From Filosporella fistucella (Eukaryota > Ascomycota > Leotiomycetes > Helotiales): a stretch of 64,000 bases of DNA. Under the pieces are notes generated by a model. It was given only the letters and a program-made list of their open reading frames with translations, had not been told where the DNA came from and searched no databases. The stretch spans positions 6,014,001 to 6,078,000 of the forward strand of contig JAQJZZ010000010.1 of assembly GCA_030077755.1 (NCBI GenBank), read 5' to 3'. The translations under genes and the position numbers were made by a program. Positions 58,549 through 64,000 of the stretch are shown piece after piece; position 1 is the stretch's first letter, and each line of letters starts with the position of its first letter.

Positions 58549-61500
58549 ATGAAAGATGTTCAACCGACCGGTGGTGGAATTCAAAGGGCAGATAGTAACA
58601 TAGGAGATGACCCTGAGTCCCCTGAATCCAAAACATCAGACGCTACTGGCTTACGACGTCCGAACATGGAGCTGACAAGAGAAGGCGAACAACGGATCCA
58701 TGATTTAGCAAGAGTCTTCTCAGGCATGTCTACCACGACGAACGCCAGATCAATAGATGTCAATCCATTTCATGATAATCACTCTCCTTTGCTAGATCCG
58801 TCGTCTCCAACCTTTAGCGCTGAATATTGGGCAAAAATCTACCTCAGAGCAGTTGCTACGGATCCGATTCGATTCCCTCAGCGAACAGTTGGAGTCTCTT
58901 ACCGAGACCTTGATGTTTTTGGATTTGGAAGTCGTACCAGCTACCAAAAAGATACTTTGAATGTCTGGTTTCATGCCGTCGATATCATCAAAGGTCTATT
59001 CCGGGGCAAGGAAAGAATACCCATCCTTACCGATTTCGATGGCTTGGTTAAACCGGGCGAGATGTGTCTTGTTCTAGGGCGTCCAGGTAGTGGGGTTTCT
59101 ACATTGCTAAAAACCATTGCAGCCAAGACAGATGGGCTTTGGGTCAGCGAGCAAGCTCAATTCAATTATCAAGGTATGTTTTCACTTCCTAATACTCCTC
59201 TACCTGATGTTTTGACGAAATACATCAGGCATCACCAGAGACTACATGGCATCCCACTTCCGTGGTGAAATGATATATCAAGCAGAGACAGACGTTCACT
59301 TCCCTCACCTTACGGTGGGCCAGACTCTCATGTTTGCTTCGCTTGCTCGAACGCCCAAAAATCGACTTGACGGTGTATCACGAAATCGCTATGCCCAGCA
59401 CATGAGAGATGTTGTCTTGGCTATATTTGGTCTTTCACATACCATAGATACCAAGATTGGCAACGACTTCATTCGTGGTGTTAGCGGTGGAGAACGTAAA
59501 CGAGTCAGTATAGCTGAGGTTCTTTTGAGCCAAAGTCAGATTCAGTGCTGGGACAATAGCACCCGCGGACTAGACAGTGCTGCTGCCCTTCAATTCGTCA
59601 AAACATTGCGCCTCGCTAGCAACATGGTAGAGTCGACTGCTCTCGTCGCTGCTTATCAAGCCTCTCAGGACATGTATGATGTGAGCATTTCTTCTTTCAT
59701 ACCTATATATCTGCCTTTGACTGACCGCTTCGAGATATTTGACAAAGTAGCCGTGCTATATGATGGCCGGCAAATCTACTTCGGTCCAAAAGAGCTCGCA
59801 AAGAAATATTTCACTGACATGGGATATAACTGCCCTCCCCGTCAAACTACAGCTGACTTTCTCACATCTTTAACGAACCCAAGCGAGAGGGAAATCATGC
59901 CTGGATTTGAGGCCAAGGTCCCACGCACCGCAGATCAATTTGCTCAAAGGTGGGCCATTAGCGAAGCCAAACAACGTCTTCTTCAGGATATCGATTATTT
60001 TGAGGAGCAATTCGAAATTTCTGACGTCCATTTCGAAAAGTTTAAAACTTCCCGGAGAGCCCAGCAAGCTTCATCCATGTACGTACTTCTTTCCACTGAT
60101 AGTCACTCAGTACCCACTTGCTGACATTGGCAGTCGTCCGGCATCGCCCTACACCATCTCGATTCCCATGCAAGTTAAGATTTGCATCGATCGTGGATTT
60201 CAGAGAATTCTCGGAGACAAGACCTTCACCTACGTAAATATTGCAGGAAATCTCGTCATCTCTTTGGTTCTTGGAAGCATTTTTTTCAACCTTCCTGATA
60301 CTACGTCAAGCTTTTATGGGCGAGGCGCTTTGTTGTTTGTGGTCGTCTTATTCAATGCTTTGACTAGTGCTCTCGAGGTATATCAGTCAACTTATGTAAT
60401 GTATGCAATAACTAACTATGTTCAGGTATTGCCTCTCTACGCTACTCGCCCCGTTGTGGAGAAGCATGTCTCGTTCGCTCTTTACCACCCATTCTCAGAA
60501 GCAATTGCCTCTATAATCTGCGAATTTCCCTCTAAAGTTGTCTGCGCAATAGTGTTTAATATTCCGCTTTATTTTATGACTGGTCTGCGTCAAGAAGCAG
60601 GCCCTATTTTCGTATATCTCCTCTTCGCATTCACTTGCACACTAACGATGTCGATGATTTTTCGGACTATTTCTCAACTCTCTCGGACACTTTCCCAGGC
60701 AATGACACCTATTGCGGTCTTCGTCATTGGCCTGATTATCTATACCGGATTCGTGCTGCCAATCCAGAGCATGAAAGGATGGCTGCGATGGATTAATTAT
60801 CTTAATCCAATTGCGTATGCATTCGAGGCACTCATGGCCAACGAGTTCCATAATCGCGATTTTCCATGTGCCCAGTTCATCCCCTCGGGTGCAGTTTATG
60901 CAGATGCTACCGGGAAACAAAGGAGTTGTCTGGTAACTGGTGGCACCCCTGGTTCCAGCTTCGTAAATGGCGATGCTTATATTGGAAGTGTCTACGGATA
61001 TGAGTATGGACATATATGGAGGTACGTACGATCCCTTGCTCTGATCTGGCGATGACTAATTGAAGAAGAAATTTTGGTATTCTCATCGTTTTCATCATCT
61101 TCTTTTCATTTTTATATTTTCTCGCAGCAGAAAAGATAGCCTTCGAAGTCTCCAAGGGTGAGGTTTTGATTTTCCGCCGCAGCCACAAGTTCTTCAATAA
61201 GTCCAAGAGAACTACTCGAGACGAGGAATCACAGGCTACTCTCACAGGCGTCGAGATGATCGCGACCGCACTACCGAGTGCTTCTGAGCCCGGGAAAAAT
61301 TTGAGAATTCAGCGACAGACCTCTGTATTCCATTGGAAGGACCTTTGTTATCAGGTCAACATTAAAGGGACTCCACGGGTCATCCTAGACCAAGTGAGCG
61401 GTTGGGTGAGGCCCGGCACACTCACTGCACTTATGGTGAGTACTTCGCATCCACTGAGATTTTTGATGCTTTGAATGTGACGGATTTTGCAGGGAGCCAG

Positions 61501-63666
61501 TGGAGCAGGCAAGACGTCACTCCTGAACGTCTTGGCTGATAGAGCAGATGTTGGCGTAGTATCCGGTGATGTTCTTGTCGATGGTTATCGGCGGTCAAAT
61601 TCGTTTCAGAGAGCCACAGGATATGTTCAGCAACAAGACGTCCATCTACCTACATCAACTGTCCGAGAGGCATTGCAATTCAGCGCGCTCCTGCGACAGC
61701 CTGCAGATGTTTCTAAGACAGAAAAGCTAGCTTATGTTGAGGACGTCATTCAGCTTCTGGAGATGGAGGAGTACGCGGAGGCTGTGGTTGGTGAGCCAGG
61801 AGAAGGTGATGACTTCTTAAATACTGAATATCCAAGGCTTGCTTTCGACTGCTAACAACAATTCCCGTGTAGGTCTCAACGTCGAACAACGGAAACGTCT
61901 CACCATAGGTGTCGAGCTGGCAGCGAAGCCCAGTTTGCTCCTGTTTTTGGATGAACCCACATCTGGACTCGACAGTCAAACCGCGTGGTCAATTTTAATG
62001 CTTATTCGAAAGCTTGCCAACAACGGCCAAGCTATTTTATGCACTATTCATCAACCTTCGGCTATTCTATTCCAGCAATTCGATCGCCTGCTACTTCTAG
62101 CTAAAGGCGGCAAAACTGTGTATTTCGGTGACATTGGTCCTGAGGGGAGACAAATGATCGGCTACTTTGAGAAAAATGGGGCCAAAAGATGCGAGCCACA
62201 ACAGAATCCTGCCGAATGGATGCTTGAAGTGATTGGTGCCGCTCCTGGTGTGGCTGTTGATAGGGATTGGGTACAAGTGTGGCGCGAAAGTTCGGAATAC
62301 AGCTCCGTCATCCAGACACTCCAACACATGCGAGAACACCCAAGCACGAATGACGGCAGAGAACCAGAGCATGCTTCTCCGTCATTCGCTTCTCCGTTTC
62401 ATTTCCAACTCTACATGTGTTTGAAACGAGCTTTTGAGCAGTATTGGCGGACTCCATCATATATCTATGCCAAATTAGGGCTTTGCTTCACAACTGTATG
62501 TATCGCTATCAGTCTTCCCTCCTCACAGATGTCACAACGTTGACAACACCCAGAGTTTTTTGCTAGGGCTCTCTTTCATGAACACGCCCCTCTCCCTCCA
62601 GGGTCTCCAAAACCAAATGTTTTCCTTTTTTATGCTCCTTCAAATCCAAGTTTTCATGGGTTACCAAGCTATGCCCAACTTTGTCACCCAGCGACTCCTG
62701 TATGAAGCCCGCGAACGCCCCTCTAAGACCTATTCGTGGGGGGCCTTTATAGTCTCTAATATTCTCGTTGAGATCCCATGGGCTACTCTGGCAGCTGTGA
62801 TAATTTTCTTGTGTATGTATTATCCTATCGGTATGCATCATAACGCGGAATGGACGAACGAGGTGGCTTCGAGGGGCGGGCTGATGTTCCTACTTATCTG
62901 GACGTTTATGATGTTTGGAAGCACTTTTACGAGCATGGCTGTTGCAGGTGTCGAGACCGCGGAGATTGGGGCTATCATTACCGCCATTCTTTTCACTTTG
63001 AGTTTGATCTTCTGTGGGTAAGTCAACCCCACTCCCAACTGCATATCTCCATCACGTACTGATAAGCTATAGAGTACTAGTGACAAAAGATGCTCTTCCG
63101 GGTTTCTGGATATTCATGTATCGTGTTTCACCATTCACATATCTCATCTCCGCATTTCTGTCTACTGGTCTCGCCAATGCTCCTGTAAGTTTTCATATTC
63201 TGCAGCAGTCACATTCTACGGATAAATATCGGAGCACTTGCTCCAGGCCAACTGCTCTTGAGATCTTGCATTTTGCGGCCAAAAGTGTGCAGTGACATCA
63301 ACTGACTTCAAATTTACACAGGTAACATGCTCGACTGCTGAGCTCGTCACTATCAGTCCTTTCGCTGGCCAGACTTGCGGTCAATATATGGCGCCATACA
63401 TGCAGCTTGCTGGAGGTACTGTTGTCAATCCTGACGCTATAATTGACTGCCTATATTGTTCAGTCGCACAATCAGACATTTTCTTGGCTAGCATTGGCTC
63501 TAACTTCGGCGATCGGTGGAGAAATCTTGGAATCATGTGGTTTTATGTCGGTTTCAATACAGTAGCGGCCATTGGCTTGTATTGGTGGGCGAGAGTTCCC
63601 AAGTCCTGGAGTGTTACGGACTTGCTTAAAAATTTGAATGTCAAGGTAGTCGATGAGGTTCATTAA
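58549..63666 (+). CDS. PDR-type ABC transporter (ABCG, full length)
   Basis: Eleven exons: join(58549..59173,59229..59680,59735..60078,60134..60377,60426..61021,61069..61435,61493..61805,61873..62495,62554..63017,63073..63184,63322..63666), 1494 aa, the usual PDR length. NBD1: Walker [14 protein letters not shown] (Lys replaced, as in the family), [13 protein letters not shown], Walker [15 protein letters not shown]. First membrane domain ends near [19 protein letters not shown]2: [12 protein letters not shown], the degenerate [26 protein letters not shown]. The second membrane domain ends with a Cys-containing extracellular loop. ATP-driven efflux of hydrophobic compounds or azoles is the family role. 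Introns 59681-59734 and 60378-60425 keep frame, so retention would not truncate the protein. ATG 58549 chosen as the first in frame. Confidence 0.94.
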
Positions 63667-64000
63667 GGTATACTTGGCATCGCGATGGTACAAGCAGGGT
63701 TGCAGGAACACCATTATTCGGTTGCTTCTGTGTGTTTATTCTATTGAGCTTATTTCCGAACTTGGGAAATTTGCAGGAAGATATGTAAATTTACCTCTCT
63801 ACTCTGGAAGGATCATTGAATTCGATCTCTGCTAGCTAACACCATTATTATTTTCTATGGATTCAGTATACATCATTCTCATCATTCTTCCACTCCTGTA
63901 GCCCGCTCTTACTAGGCGGCTGGATTTTTGATTCTCTGCAGACTTCACTAGGTTACAACCACAACTCCATCTCCATATCCCCATCATTATACCCTCTACC
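63667..64000. other. 3' flank of the ABC transporter
   Basis: Likely 3' UTR; C/T-rich to the window end. Nothing coding seen. Confidence 0.4.

Noticed and set aside
1..64000. CRISPR array, insertion sequences, bacterial operon structure
   Set aside because: Spliced eukaryotic genes throughout; no regularly spaced direct repeats with unique spacers and no transposase or reverse transcriptase frames seen.

Overview
The window reads as a nuclear contig from a filamentous ascomycete, most likely Leotiomycetes/Helotiales. Short GT-AG introns (about 45-65 nt) with CTAAC/CTGAC-like branch sites interrupt almost every gene. Fungal housekeeping genes are present (PXR1, SVP26, BUD23, IDH1, a proteasome alpha subunit), and the mating-pheromone precursor has the CGxPGQPC-type repeat known from Helotiales. 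All exon joins below were worked out by eye from reading frame, splice sites and family motifs; no search was run.

0.4-7.7 kb, conserved core: PXR1 (-), a small coiled-coil protein (+), the divergent pair SVP26 (-) and BUD23 (+), a BTB/POZ-like gene with a damaged core (-), and mitochondrial IDH1 (-). 7.6-10.3 kb: a 1.8-kb upstream region holding five exact copies of CTCAATAG, then the alpha-type pheromone precursor with eight peptide repeats, one degenerate.

11.5-22.4 kb: five histidine-phosphatase (phosphoglycerate-mutase-like) paralogues, all on the minus strand. All share a phase-0 intron directly after the catalytic RHA(E/Q) motif. One has Asn in place of the catalytic His, and one has a broken last exon. 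This lineage-specific array is the most unusual gene-level feature of the window.

23.0-26.0 kb: proteasome alpha subunit and a Leotiomycete-type protein of unknown function. 27.5-38.5 kb: a metabolic or transport island (DHA2-type MFS, secretory-signal crotonase, HSL-type esterase, DAL5-like MFS, BAHD-like acyltransferase) without a recognisable synthase. 39.4-43.3 kb: a decaying block with a carboxylesterase fragment carrying three in-frame stops and a probable STAND/ankyrin pseudogene.

44.0-64.0 kb: a secreted metallophosphoesterase (5'-nucleotidase-like), a BTB-derived half-protein, a homocysteine S-methyltransferase, a 632-aa protein with two SUMO-interaction-like motifs and four degenerate repeats, a 1332-aa secreted SGNH hydrolase carrying seven calcium-loop VCBS/FG-GAP repeats, and a full-length PDR-type ABC transporter. 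No rRNA, tRNA, CRISPR array or intact transposon was recognised.
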